Source: Phycisphaeraceae bacterium (GTDB lineage: Bacteria; Planctomycetota; Phycisphaerae; Phycisphaerales; Phycisphaeraceae). From it: DNA of 53,205 nucleotides. The stretch is taken from positions 1-53,205 of the forward strand of contig NYZC01000001.1 of NCBI GenBank assembly GCA_002686995.1, given 5' to 3'. Below, one piece after another: positions 43,118-51,138 of the stretch; position 1 is the first letter of the stretch, and every line of letters begins with the position of its first letter. The notes under the pieces were generated by a model. The model did not search any database, was not told the origin of the DNA, and was given only the letters and a program-made list of their open reading frames with translations. The position numbers and the translations under genes were made by a program.

Positions 43118-44620
43118 TCAGGAAAGGCCGCGCGCCGCGCTCCACTCGAAGTCCGTCTCGAACGGAAACATGGGTCGGCGTCGATGCACCAGGTCGAGTC
43201 GATCCAGGTCGACCGTGGTCACGCCCGGCGTGTTGACCCGGATGAAGCGGTCGCAGACGGGCGCGTAGGCCGCGACCGGCGCCTGGACGCCCTTGGCCAC
43301 GATGACCCGAAACGACTCCGGGTCGATGCCGCAACTGGTGAGCTGCTTGAGGCTGAACGGCATCGTGGGTCGGCTGGTCAGGAGGATCGTCATGCCCTCC
43401 CCGGCTCGGACCACGGCCGACGGCCCCATGTCGTACTCGGTGAAGCCGCTGTGGAGCTTCAGATCCTCGCTGAACCGGCCGTCGTGAAGCGAGACGACCT
43501 GCACATCGGCCACCAGCGGAGGGCCGTGACGATCGTCCGTCCTGCCCCCCATGGCCAGGCGGATGGTCTCGCCGATGCCTGCCGACGCCGCCTCCTGAAC
43601 CGCCACGCGGTCGGCGAGACAGACGAAGCCGGGCCCCGCCTCGGCGGCGCGGCGCCGCAGCGCGTGCGCGATCAGCGTGCCGTCGCCGGGCGAGGCGCAG
43701 CCGATGTTGTCGCCCATGTCGAGCAGAAGGACGCGCGCCTCGTCGCGCGAGGCCTCGTCGATCGCTTCGTCGATGCCGATCAGCTCGGCGACGAACCGGT
43801 CGCGGTCGTCCCAGAGCGCGTCGCCGAGCGCGTCGGCGTGCGTCTGCGCCAGGTCAGGATTGCCGTCGGTGACGACGATGAACGACGTGCCCATCTCCGG
43901 AACGTCCGCCCACTGAAAGCCGAGAACCATGCTCGCGGAAAGCACGCCGGGTTCGCGGCGCACCGCGTCGACGCGTGCGCACAGGTCGCTGAGCGGTGGA
44001 TGAGCGGTGGCTTGACGTTCGATGTTGATCACGAGCGGGGGCATGCAAGCCGCCTGGGCAGGGCGGACTTCGCCGCGCAGCGTGCGCGCGATCAGGTCGG
44101 CGGCCTCGAGGCCGCGCTCGAACTGGTCCAGGTGAGGGTTCGTGCGGTAGACCGTGATCGCGTCGGTCGCCTCGACCATGGTCCGACTCAGGCTCGCGTG
44201 CGCATCGAGGGTGCTGACGATCGGCAGGTCCGGTCCGACGTGACGGCGCAGCGCGCCGAGCCAATGTCCGTCCATGTCGCGATCGACCTCGCTGACCGAC
44301 GCGCCGTGCGGCGCCACCAGCAGGCCGTCGAGCGGCCCGGCCGCGTGCACGCGCGCGATGAGGTCGCTCAGCAGCGCCTCGATCGCATCCGCGGTGACGA
44401 CCCCACCCGGAATGATCCGGGCCGCAAGCAGGGGAACGGCTTCGATCCCGTCGTCGGCGAGGCCCTCGAAGAAGCCGCCTGCCTCGTGGTGCGACCCGGC
44501 GAAGGCGTCGCGCACCGCCTCGCCGTAGCAGAGCGTGTCTTTACGGAACGATTCGAGCGTGATTGGCTGGTCCACGAGCGTGTTGGACTCGTGGTAGATC
44601 ATCGCGAGACCGACGCGCAT
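43118..44620 (-). CDS. M81-family metallohydrolase (MlrC-like), copy 2
   Basis: A 500-residue MlrC-family protein. Landmarks: MIYHESNTLVD near the start (His-Glu-Ser-Asn in place of the GTETNTFSP of copy 1), DGLLVAPHGASVSEVDRDMDGHW, LPIVSTLDAHASLSRTM, YRTNPHLDQFERG, and VLLLDMGDNIGCASPGDGTLIAHALRRR at the start of the C-terminal half. The start at 44620 shares one base with the stop of the RraA gene (TGATG), so translation is probably coupled. The frame is open upstream but that text is RraA out of frame. Likely hydrolyses a small amide or peptide-like compound linked to the RraA product. Confidence 0.85.
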   Translation of the reverse strand: MRVGLAMIYHESNTLVDQPITLESFRKDTLCYGEAVRDAFAGSHHEAGGFFEGLADDGIEAVPLLAARIIPGGVVTADAIEALLSDLIARVHAAGPLDGLLVAPHGASVSEVDRDMDGHWLGALRRHVGPDLPIVSTLDAHASLSRTMVEATDAITVYRTNPHLDQFERGLEAADLIARTLRGEVRPAQAACMPPLVINIERQATAHPPLSDLCARVDAVRREPGVLSASMVLGFQWADVPEMGTSFIVVTDGNPDLAQTHADALGDALWDDRDRFVAELIGIDEAIDEASRDEARVLLLDMGDNIGCASPGDGTLIAHALRRRAAEAGPGFVCLADRVAVQEAASAGIGETIRLAMGGRTDDRHGPPLVADVQVVSLHDGRFSEDLKLHSGFTEYDMGPSAVVRAGEGMTILLTSRPTMPFSLKQLTSCGIDPESFRVIVAKGVQAPVAAYAPVCDRFIRVNTPGVTTVDLDRLDLVHRRRPMFPFETDFEWSAARGLS

Positions 44621-45276
44621 CAGAGGATCCCGTATCGCTCCCACGCCTCGGACGCCTTCATGCCACCGGCGATCTCGTCGCGGACGCGGTTCTCGTCGTG
44701 CACCTTGTTCCAGGCTTTTCGGATCGCCTCCTCCTCGACCTCCTTGGGCACGACGACCACGCCGTCGATGTCGGCGATGACGATTGATCCGGGTTGAACG
44801 CGCACGTCGGCGATATCCACGTCGACGTCGAGATCGACCGCCTTGATCCGGTGCATCGCGTCGTACACGCTGCGCCCCGTGGAGAATACGGGGAATTTCA
44901 TGGCGGTCATCTGGGCGACGTCGCGCACGGCCCCGTCCACGATGGCACCGACGCACCCCGCGTTGCGCGCGGCCGTGGAAAGAAGCTCGCCCCAGACGGC
45001 AGCCCGCACGGAGCCGTTGGCGGCGCAGATCATCACGTCGTCCGGAGCGCAGCCGTCCACGGCCTTGAGTTCGATCTCGTAGGAGTCGGGATCTTCGTAC
45101 GCGAACTCGAGCCAGAGCGTCGTCTTGCACCGTCCGACGAGCTTCGAGCACCCGGTGACGGGCTGAATCGGAAGCCGCGGCGACTGGTGCCTGAAACCGA
45201 GTCCATCCAGCGCATCCGCGAGCGCGGCGCTGTGGATCGATTCGCGAATCATGTCAAGCGTGATCGTGTCCGGCAT
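44620..45276 (-). CDS. RraA-family protein (HMG/CHA aldolase-like)
   Basis: A 218-residue protein of the RraA/dimethylmenaquinone methyltransferase-like fold. The motif GELLSTAARNAGCVGAIVDGAVRD (about 96-119) contains the conserved Arg-Asp that bind substrate and metal in 4-hydroxy-4-methyl-2-oxoglutarate aldolases. The N-terminal ALADALDGLG is also typical. Family members include the E. coli RNase E inhibitor RraA, which has lost catalytic features, but in a catabolic setting an aldolase or oxaloacetate decarboxylase is likelier. It overlaps the M81 gene by one base. The leader carries a GAGTATACTC palindrome and a period-7 array. Confidence 0.85.
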   Translation of the reverse strand: MPDTITLDMIRESIHSAALADALDGLGFRHQSPRLPIQPVTGCSKLVGRCKTTLWLEFAYEDPDSYEIELKAVDGCAPDDVMICAANGSVRAAVWGELLSTAARNAGCVGAIVDGAVRDVAQMTAMKFPVFSTGRSVYDAMHRIKAVDLDVDVDIADVRVQPGSIVIADIDGVVVVPKEVEEEAIRKAWNKVHDENRVRDEIAGGMKASEAWERYGIL

Positions 45277-45284
45277 GGAACGCT

Positions 45285-45294
45285 GAGTATACTC
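45285..45294. promoter_or_regulatory. GAGTATACTC palindrome before the RraA gene
   Basis: A perfect 10-bp palindrome nine bases upstream of the RraA start codon. On the minus strand its centre reads TATACT, a good -10 box, with TTCGAC from the adjoining period-7 array 17 bases upstream. It may be a promoter, an operator or both. Confidence 0.35.
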
Positions 45295-45301
45295 GTAAAA
45301 G

Positions 45302-45394
45302 GTCGAAGGTCGAAGGTCGGAGGTCGGAGGTCGGAGGTCCGAGGTCGGAGGTCGGAGGTCGAAGGTCGAAGGTCGAAGGTTGAAGGTCGGAGGA
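45302..45394. repeat. Period-7 array, GTCGAAG/GTCGGAG type
   Basis: About 13 tandem units, GTCGAAG at both ends and GTCGGAG in the middle, with single variants GTCCGAG and GTTGAAG. It lies in the 154-bp gap between the RraA gene and the stop of the threonine-synthase-like gene, both on the minus strand. The block pattern of variants suggests spread by slippage or conversion. Confidence 0.9.
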
Positions 45395-45430
45395 AGTCTC
45401 GCGTCGAATCATGGCCTGATCGGGAGTCGG

Positions 45431-46537
45431 CTACGATGGCGGACCCTCGGTCGTGAGCGCGTCGAGCGTGACGGTCGGCACGTCGGCGCCGCTCAGCATG
45501 CGATCGACCGACGGCGGATCCTTGAACCCGGAGCCGGTCACGAGACAGACGACCCGGGCGTCCGCGCGAATCAGGCCGCTGCGCCGGGCCGCGACGGCGC
45601 CCGCCGCGGCCACCGCGCCTGCCGGCTCGGAGAAGATTCCCTCCTCGCGCGCAAGTCGGCTCTGCATCGCGTAGACCGCTTCATCGCTCACGAGATGTCC
45701 CGTCCCGCCGGTGCGCTGCGTCGCGGCCACCAGCGCGTCGCCGTCCAGCAGGCTCGGACACTGCAGGCCGCTGATCTCCGAAGTGCACCGGTCGATGGCG
45801 GTCGCCTGGTCCATGCCCTCGCGCAACGGACCGGCCACCGTGTTGTTGCCCTCAGGTTGTACGCATTCGATCTTCGGTCCGGGCGTCAGCGCGCCGTCTT
45901 CGACGAGGTCGGCGAATCCCCGTGCCACGGCGAGCGCGAGACCTCCGCCGCAAACGGGAGTGAACACGTGCTCGGCGGGCGTCTGCATCTGCTCGGCCAG
46001 CTCGTAGCTGATCGTCTTCACGCCTTCCATCCCGACGGGACTGTAGCAGTACGCGGTGATCTGCATGGCTGCGTCCGGCGCCTCGCCGCGCCGTTTCAAT
46101 TGCTCGAACGTCTCGCGGGTGATGTCCGGATCACGGCCGAAATCGGCGACGCGATAAAGCTCGGCCCCGTAGACGAGCATCTGGCTCACCTTGCCGGACG
46201 GTGCCGTGACGATCAGCGCGACCTCGCAAGTGATGCCTGCCGCCGCGCAATGCGCGGCGATCGCGGCCCCCGCGTTGCCGCTGGAAGTGGTCACGCAGCG
46301 GCTCTGTCCTTCGGCGAGCATGTGCGACATCGCCACCGTGGCGAAACGATCCTTGTAAGACGCCGTGGGATTGGCCGTTTCGATCTTGAAGAACAGGTTG
46401 CTCAGCCCTTCGGCCGGACCGATCCGCCGTGACCTCACCAGCGGGGTGCAGCCAGCGCCCAGATCGAGCCGATGCTCCGGCGCGACCTGCGGAAGCCGTT
46501 TCGACCATCGCCAGAAGCTGTTGGGGTGGGAACTCAT
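45431..46537 (-). CDS. Threonine-synthase-like PLP enzyme
   Basis: A 368-residue fold-type II PLP enzyme. The PLP lysine is in ETANPTASYKDRFATVA (Lys62), the SSGNAGAAIAAHCAAAG loop at about 85-101 binds the cofactor carboxylate, and PVCGGGLALAVARGF at about 194-208 is the phosphate-binding glycine loop. The Ser-Gly-Asn loop and YSPVGMEGVKTISYELAEQ resemble threonine synthase and relatives rather than cysteine synthase or serine dehydratase. The N-terminal extension of about 25 residues is short. ATG 46537 is chosen; the longer frame overlaps the sialidase-like gene. It may make threonine or beta-eliminate another O-phospho- or O-acyl-amino acid. No homoserine kinase is adjacent. Confidence 0.8.
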   Translation of the reverse strand: MSSHPNSFWRWSKRLPQVAPEHRLDLGAGCTPLVRSRRIGPAEGLSNLFFKIETANPTASYKDRFATVAMSHMLAEGQSRCVTTSSGNAGAAIAAHCAAAGITCEVALIVTAPSGKVSQMLVYGAELYRVADFGRDPDITRETFEQLKRRGEAPDAAMQITAYCYSPVGMEGVKTISYELAEQMQTPAEHVFTPVCGGGLALAVARGFADLVEDGALTPGPKIECVQPEGNNTVAGPLREGMDQATAIDRCTSEISGLQCPSLLDGDALVAATQRTGGTGHLVSDEAVYAMQSRLAREEGIFSEPAGAVAAAGAVAARRSGLIRADARVVCLVTGSGFKDPPSVDRMLSGADVPTVTLDALTTEGPPS

Positions 46538-46593
46538 GGTGCGGTGCCTGGAGGCTGCAGAACCATTGGACTCTTCGTCTCTTCGACGCCCTC

Positions 46594-47700
46594 TTACCCG
46601 ATCCGCAATCGATGGCTCAGGATGCTGCCCTGGCCGTCTTCGAAGGCCCAGTGCGTGGCGAGGATGTCGCCGTCGGCGAGGCGAAGCACTGACGGCTGTC
46701 CGAACTTCAGGTTCTGACCTATCGTCGCGTAGTTGGCGGTGCGCTTCGATGGAGCATTGCCCCAGACCTTCTCCTGCTCGACGGTGCGCCACGTGTCGTT
46801 CGAGAAGTCGACGATGCGCACGTAGACGCCGATGTCGGATCCCTCGCGATGGCTGTGGATCGAAAGCAGCCGCTCCTCGCCCAGGTACGCCAGGTTCGAC
46901 GCCTGGCCGCCGAGGCCGGTGTCGATGGGATCGGACCAGCTGGCGCCGCCGTCGTGTGACACGGTGACGTGGTTGGTGTCGTGCTCGTGGCGTGCGTCGT
47001 CCATCATCCAGACCAGGGCGACCACGCGGTCGTCCTGCATTTCGCACAGTCGCGGTTCGGCCGGATGAAAGCGCCCCCGGGGATCCTTGAAGAAACGTGT
47101 CCGGTCGTCCCACGTCGCGCCGCCGTCGTCGCTGCGCGAAAGAACGCCGATGCATCCGCTGGGGTGGCTGCCGTCCCACATCGGGTACAGCGATCCGGAT
47201 GCGAGGATGGTTCCGCTTCGAAGCTGGATGGCGGGCCCGGACTGCTCGATCACCTCGGGCGTGCTTCGGGACACGACCTGGTGCGGGGTCCAGCTGCGAC
47301 CCTCGTCGCGGGAGAACGACACGAGATTGTCGCCGGGTCGCACGCCCCCGTCGGCGTTCGTGGCAAGCTCGTCCGGATCCGACCGATTGAATCGATATCC
47401 GGTGGCGAGCAGGCTGCCGTCGGACAGCACCAGCGGCTTCATGTAATCCGAGTCGAATCGGTGCTCGGCGTCCCTCTCGTGAAGCGGCCCTTCGAACTGC
47501 CACGTCCGTCCCTGGTCGGCTGAACGTGACACGACGGTCGTGACATTCGTCGCCTCGAGCGCTTCGCCCAGGATGAACAGGGCCAGCAGATCGCCGGAAG
47601 GCAGGTTGACCAGGCCGGGGAAGTAGGCATGCCGGGCCCGGTTCTGAGGGTGCGGGTTCTCGTAGACGACGTGCCGGTCCGTGACTTCGATCGAGGGCAT
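46594..47700 (-). CDS. BNR-repeat sialidase-like beta-propeller protein
   Basis: A 368-residue protein with four bacterial-neuraminidase repeats (Asp boxes): SRSADQGRTW, SFSRDEGRSW, SRSDDGGATW and SHDGGASW, giving a six-bladed propeller. The ribosome site is AGGAG and no signal peptide is seen, unlike secreted sialidases. The N-terminal part RARHAYFPGLVNLPSGDLL contains an arginine in the position of the sialidase triad, though the full triad and the Tyr-Glu pair cannot be confirmed by eye. It may be a sialidase, another exo-glycosidase or a non-enzymatic propeller. It lies 56 bp upstream of the threonine-synthase-like gene. Confidence 0.75.
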   Translation of the reverse strand: MPSIEVTDRHVVYENPHPQNRARHAYFPGLVNLPSGDLLALFILGEALEATNVTTVVSRSADQGRTWQFEGPLHERDAEHRFDSDYMKPLVLSDGSLLATGYRFNRSDPDELATNADGGVRPGDNLVSFSRDEGRSWTPHQVVSRSTPEVIEQSGPAIQLRSGTILASGSLYPMWDGSHPSGCIGVLSRSDDGGATWDDRTRFFKDPRGRFHPAEPRLCEMQDDRVVALVWMMDDARHEHDTNHVTVSHDGGASWSDPIDTGLGGQASNLAYLGEERLLSIHSHREGSDIGVYVRIVDFSNDTWRTVEQEKVWGNAPSKRTANYATIGQNLKFGQPSVLRLADGDILATHWAFEDGQGSILSHRLRIG

Positions 47701-47732
47701 GAAGGTCTCCTGGCGAATGCGGGTTCAGGTCC

Positions 47733-47852
47733 ATTCTACTTCGCGCTCTCGAAGCTGCTCGCGCGATCGTCGCGGGCTACCTGAACATCATCGCGGGTCT
47801 GGGCACCGCGGGCCCTCAGTCCGCCGAGCCGATCGTCAAGGCGCTACGATGA
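47733..47852 (+). pseudogene. Possible 3' relic of an unknown gene
   Basis: The gap between two genes contains a plus-strand frame that reads IVAGYLNIIAGLGTAGPQSA then EPIVKALR and stops at TGA 47850-47852. The text looks like a genuine C-terminus (helix-forming, no rare residues), yet it has no start, and sequence upstream of about 47733 belongs to another gene on the other strand. I do not recognise the family. Confidence 0.3.
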
Positions 47853-47868
47853 GTAGGGGTGTGCGGTC

Positions 47869-48249
47869 ATGCCGGTCGAGTACGAGGGTGTCCTCAGTCA
47901 TCACCTGAGCGAGCGAATCCACCGCTGGCGGCGGGCGCGCCAGTTGTCGCGGGTGGCGGCGATCGTCGCGTACACCATGTTCCTTCTCAGGCTCGTGACG
48001 CTCGGATCATCGGGCGAGATCGTGGCCTGGATGCTGATCGCTGTCTTCGCATCAGTGATGCGCCGATTCTGCCAGCATCGGGTCATTCAGGCGTACACCG
48101 AACGTGATCTTTGGACCTGCGAATGCGGCTACGATCTGCGCGCCAGCACCACGACCCGATGTACGGAGTGCGGCGCCGAGATGCCGTGGGACATGCAGAT
48201 TGCCTGGCGTGACCCGGAGCGCCCGAACAGTAAGGATCGTGGACCTTGA
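47869..48249 (+). CDS. Small membrane protein with C-terminal zinc ribbon
   Basis: A 126-residue protein of a type common in Planctomycetota. Two hydrophobic segments (VAAIVAYTMFLLRLVTL at about 29-45 and IVAWMLIAVFASVM at about 51-64) make a short membrane hairpin. The C-terminal part CECGYDLRASTTTRCTECGAEM has four paired cysteines, a zinc ribbon with the phylum-typical CGYDLR signature. Function is unknown: such proteins may help membrane-associated regulation or protein quality control. The start is followed by MPVEYEGV and the ribosome site is weak (AGGGG about fourteen bases upstream). Confidence 0.7.
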   Translation: MPVEYEGVLSHHLSERIHRWRRARQLSRVAAIVAYTMFLLRLVTLGSSGEIVAWMLIAVFASVMRRFCQHRVIQAYTERDLWTCECGYDLRASTTTRCTECGAEMPWDMQIAWRDPERPNSKDRGP

Positions 48250-48300
48250 CCGCGGTTTCCTCTCACCCCTGGCCCCTGATCCCTGGCCCCGTCTCGCGTC

Positions 48301-49656
48301 TCATCGCATCGCCCATCGCCGACCGTTCGACCACTTGAACAGATCGCCCGTGCCGCCTTCGAGCGTGACGTCGAGCACGCGATGCTGATCGGTCGTCGTG
48401 GTGCGCAGCGTCTCGACTCGTCCCGTCATCCGGTTCAGACGCTCGATGCGCTCGATGCCGTCATCGAACTCGATCCGAACCCGGCGCGCCGCGTCCAGCT
48501 TGCTCTGATTGATGCCGTGCGCGAGGTTCACGATCATGAAGTACTCCTCGCCGCGCCGGTCAACGAAGAGCCCGACGAGAAGTCCCATGTCTTCGCCGTC
48601 CACGACTCGGACGTCCAACAGCGATCCGTGACCGCCGAACCGCGAGCAGCGGTATCCGTCATCTCGATTGTGCTTGCTGTACTTCGGCGCCCGGTGATCC
48701 CACAAGCGGCCGTCGCCCGCGTAGGTGATCTCGCCCTTCGAGCGCAGATTGACGAGCGCCCTGGCGAGGACGTGAACCTCCGGCGCGACGTCGCGCACGG
48801 CGAACCATGCACGCGACGCCACGGTGTTCTCATACCGGTGGGCCGACGTCGGCCCGCTCGCCTCGCGCTCGACGCCGGTGTCTTCGATCATGCTGCCCTG
48901 ATATCCGTAGTAATGAAAGAAGTTGATGCCGGCCCCGCCGTGGGCAAGATGCGTGAACACGAGGAAGCGAAGATCGGCTTGATCGGGCACGCGGTAGGCG
49001 TAGGACGGCTTCTCCTCCTCGCGGCCGTAGGCCTGGAGGAACAGCCAGTAGGGAAGCCGGTATTTGCGTGCGGAGTGACGTCCCCAGGCGACGTTGTACA
49101 GGTAGCTTTCCTGGGTCGTGCCGTTGCGCAGCAGGGGGTAGTGATCGAAGGAGAGGATGTCCGGCCGGCACAACTCGACGTAGCGATCGTGGCTCACCTT
49201 CATGAACGACAGGTTCGTGAACAGCGGTGTCCGTGGATAGGTCGCGCGCACCTCGTCGGTCAGCGCGGCGATCTCCTCCAGTTCGTCATCACCCGGTTCG
49301 TCGCCGACCATGATGAACGCATTGCCGTCGACCTTCATCGCTTCGCCGATGGTTTTGAGCCCGCCCACGGATCCGCAGGCCCAGCCGATCCCGGCTTCAC
49401 GCGCGGCGGCGAACATGTGCACGGCATTTCCCGGCTTCCACCAGATCAGCGTGTTGCATCCCGCTGCCTTGAGCCGGTGCGCCCGCTCGAGCGCGTGATC
49501 CTCGGGCACGCTGTTATGCAGTGCACCCAGGACGAACGGACGATCCTTCTGCCAGCGCTCGTACTTGTCGCTGAACGCGTACCAGTCACCGTCGGCGCAG
49601 GCCGGCAGCGACAGACCCAGTATGGCGAGAGTGACAATGCAAGCTCTTTCGGACAT
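48301..49656 (-). CDS. Secreted TIM-barrel glycoside hydrolase-like protein
   Basis: A 451-residue exported protein with AGGAG before the ATG and a signal peptide MSERACIVTLAILGLSLPACA. The chain alternates strands and helices (PFVLGALHNSVPE, CNTLIWWKPGNAVHMFAAA, FIMVGDEPGDDELEEIAALT, PLFTNLSFMK, DILSFDHYPLLRN, LPYWLFLQAYG, GGAGINFFHYYGYQ), as in GH5/GH42-like barrels. GDEPGDDE and SFDHYP hold acidic residues suited to catalysis. The last 130 residues form a beta-sandwich with MIVNLAHGINQSKLD, resembling C-terminal domains of alpha-galactosidase-like barrels. Closest family not certain. Confidence 0.75.
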   Translation of the reverse strand: MSERACIVTLAILGLSLPACADGDWYAFSDKYERWQKDRPFVLGALHNSVPEDHALERAHRLKAAGCNTLIWWKPGNAVHMFAAAREAGIGWACGSVGGLKTIGEAMKVDGNAFIMVGDEPGDDELEEIAALTDEVRATYPRTPLFTNLSFMKVSHDRYVELCRPDILSFDHYPLLRNGTTQESYLYNVAWGRHSARKYRLPYWLFLQAYGREEEKPSYAYRVPDQADLRFLVFTHLAHGGAGINFFHYYGYQGSMIEDTGVEREASGPTSAHRYENTVASRAWFAVRDVAPEVHVLARALVNLRSKGEITYAGDGRLWDHRAPKYSKHNRDDGYRCSRFGGHGSLLDVRVVDGEDMGLLVGLFVDRRGEEYFMIVNLAHGINQSKLDAARRVRIEFDDGIERIERLNRMTGRVETLRTTTTDQHRVLDVTLEGGTGDLFKWSNGRRWAMR

Positions 49657-49797
49657 GTCTCGACTCCTGTCGAAATGGCGCTGGCAGGCAGTTTAACGCA
49701 TTGGCGCTTGGGGAATCTCGAGGGTGCCACGCATGGTGCACCGTCAAGCCCGAGGCGCACAGCGCATCTCTAACCGCACTGCGCGCGTCTCGCGCGA

Positions 49798-51021
49798 TCA
49801 CGCGCGCAGGTAGCTCATCGCCGCGATCGCGTACATCTGCGCGGCCTGGACGATCGCCTCGACGCCCACGCACTCGTTGGGGCCGTGTGCAAGTGGCAGC
49901 CAGCCCGGACCGAAGCTGGGGATCGTGGGGATGCCCGCCTCCACCTGGAAGTTCTTGGCGTCCGTACCGCCGGGGAAGGCGCTGAGCTCGGGGCGCCGAC
50001 CGAGCACCTGCTGTGCGGCGTCGAGCAGCGCACCGACGAGCGGGTGGTCCGCTTCGACTTGCGACGGCGCAAACCAGTCCAGGGGCGGCTCTTCGAACGT
50101 CAGATCGATCCGGGCCTTCGGGTAGTCACGGCTGATCGACTCCAGGCACGATCGCAGGTCACGCTCGAGCTGATCGCGGCTCATCCCGGGAAGCGTGCGG
50201 ATATCGCTCTGGAAGGCCGCGGAGCCCGGGTACACGCCGTAGCCGACGCCGCCCTCGATCCGCACGCCGAGATTCGTGGTAGGCGACGCGCACAGAGGAT
50301 GGGGCTCGAACGTCAGCTTCAGTTCGCGATCCAGGCGGTGCAGCACCTCGCCCATCACGATGCTGGCGTTTACCGATGGCATCCGGTCCGACAGGCTGCT
50401 GTGCATCTGCGTGCCAAGGACCCTGACCGTGAAGCAGGACAGGCCGCGCGACAGCAGGTGCAGGAACTCGAACTCCGGACCATCGATCCCCGAAGGTTCG
50501 CCCAGCAGGCACACGTCCGCTTTGATGCCGTAATCCGTCGCGAGAAACTCCGACCCGCAGGTCATCGTGCGCTCCTCGTCGGCGTTGACGACGAGCAGGA
50601 CGTCGCCGTGCAGCGGCGCGTCGGTCTGCTTCAGGGCCGCGACGGCGTAGATCATGGCCGCGACCGCCCCCTTCATGTCGGTCGTGCCCAGCCCGTACAT
50701 CTTCCCGTCGCGGATCACCGGCTTCATCGGGTCGCTCCGCCACTGCTCGCCATCGCCGACAGGCTTGGTGTCGCTGTGGCCGCACAGCATGAGTGTCGGG
50801 CCGTCGCCGCGGCCGGCGAGCCGGTAGATCACGTTCGGGCGGTGCGGCTCCTTCGCCGCGATCTCGAACCCGTCCATGTCGAGGCGCCGCAGGTGCGCCG
50901 TGATCGCCTTCGCGACCGCGCGCTCGTCACCCGGCAGGTTCGGGCTCGGCGTCGCGACAAGCTCCATGACGAAGTCGATCAGGTCGTCACGATGCTTCCG
51001 TATCCAGTCGGTGGTCATCAT
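49798..51021 (-). CDS. M20-family deacylase (ArgE/DapE/acetylornithine deacetylase-like)
   Basis: A 407-residue di-zinc hydrolase. Ligands: His82 and catalytic Asp84 (LCGHSDTKPVGD), bridging Asp115 (GTTDMKGAVA), catalytic Glu149 and ligand Glu150 (NADEERTMTCGSE). The later motif FPGGTDAKNFQ and HGPNECVGVEAIVQAA complete the site. It fits the acetylornithine deacetylase/succinyl-diaminopimelate desuccinylase group, which frees amines from N-acyl amino acids. The second ATG at 51018 is an alternative. The gene is divergent by 117 bp from the class III aminotransferase, which suggests a paired pathway: deacylate, then transaminate a diamino or beta-amino acid. Confidence 0.9.
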   Translation of the reverse strand: MMTTDWIRKHRDDLIDFVMELVATPSPNLPGDERAVAKAITAHLRRLDMDGFEIAAKEPHRPNVIYRLAGRGDGPTLMLCGHSDTKPVGDGEQWRSDPMKPVIRDGKMYGLGTTDMKGAVAAMIYAVAALKQTDAPLHGDVLLVVNADEERTMTCGSEFLATDYGIKADVCLLGEPSGIDGPEFEFLHLLSRGLSCFTVRVLGTQMHSSLSDRMPSVNASIVMGEVLHRLDRELKLTFEPHPLCASPTTNLGVRIEGGVGYGVYPGSAAFQSDIRTLPGMSRDQLERDLRSCLESISRDYPKARIDLTFEEPPLDWFAPSQVEADHPLVGALLDAAQQVLGRRPELSAFPGGTDAKNFQVEAGIPTIPSFGPGWLPLAHGPNECVGVEAIVQAAQMYAIAAMSYLRA

Positions 51022-51138
51022 GATCGGTCGCGGTCCCGGGTCGCGTCGAAGACGCACGTCGTGCGGAGTCTCTTGACCCGCCAATCGGACGAAGATAGTT
51101 TCGGTTCGACTTTCATCACGCCTTCGAAAGCACTCGAC

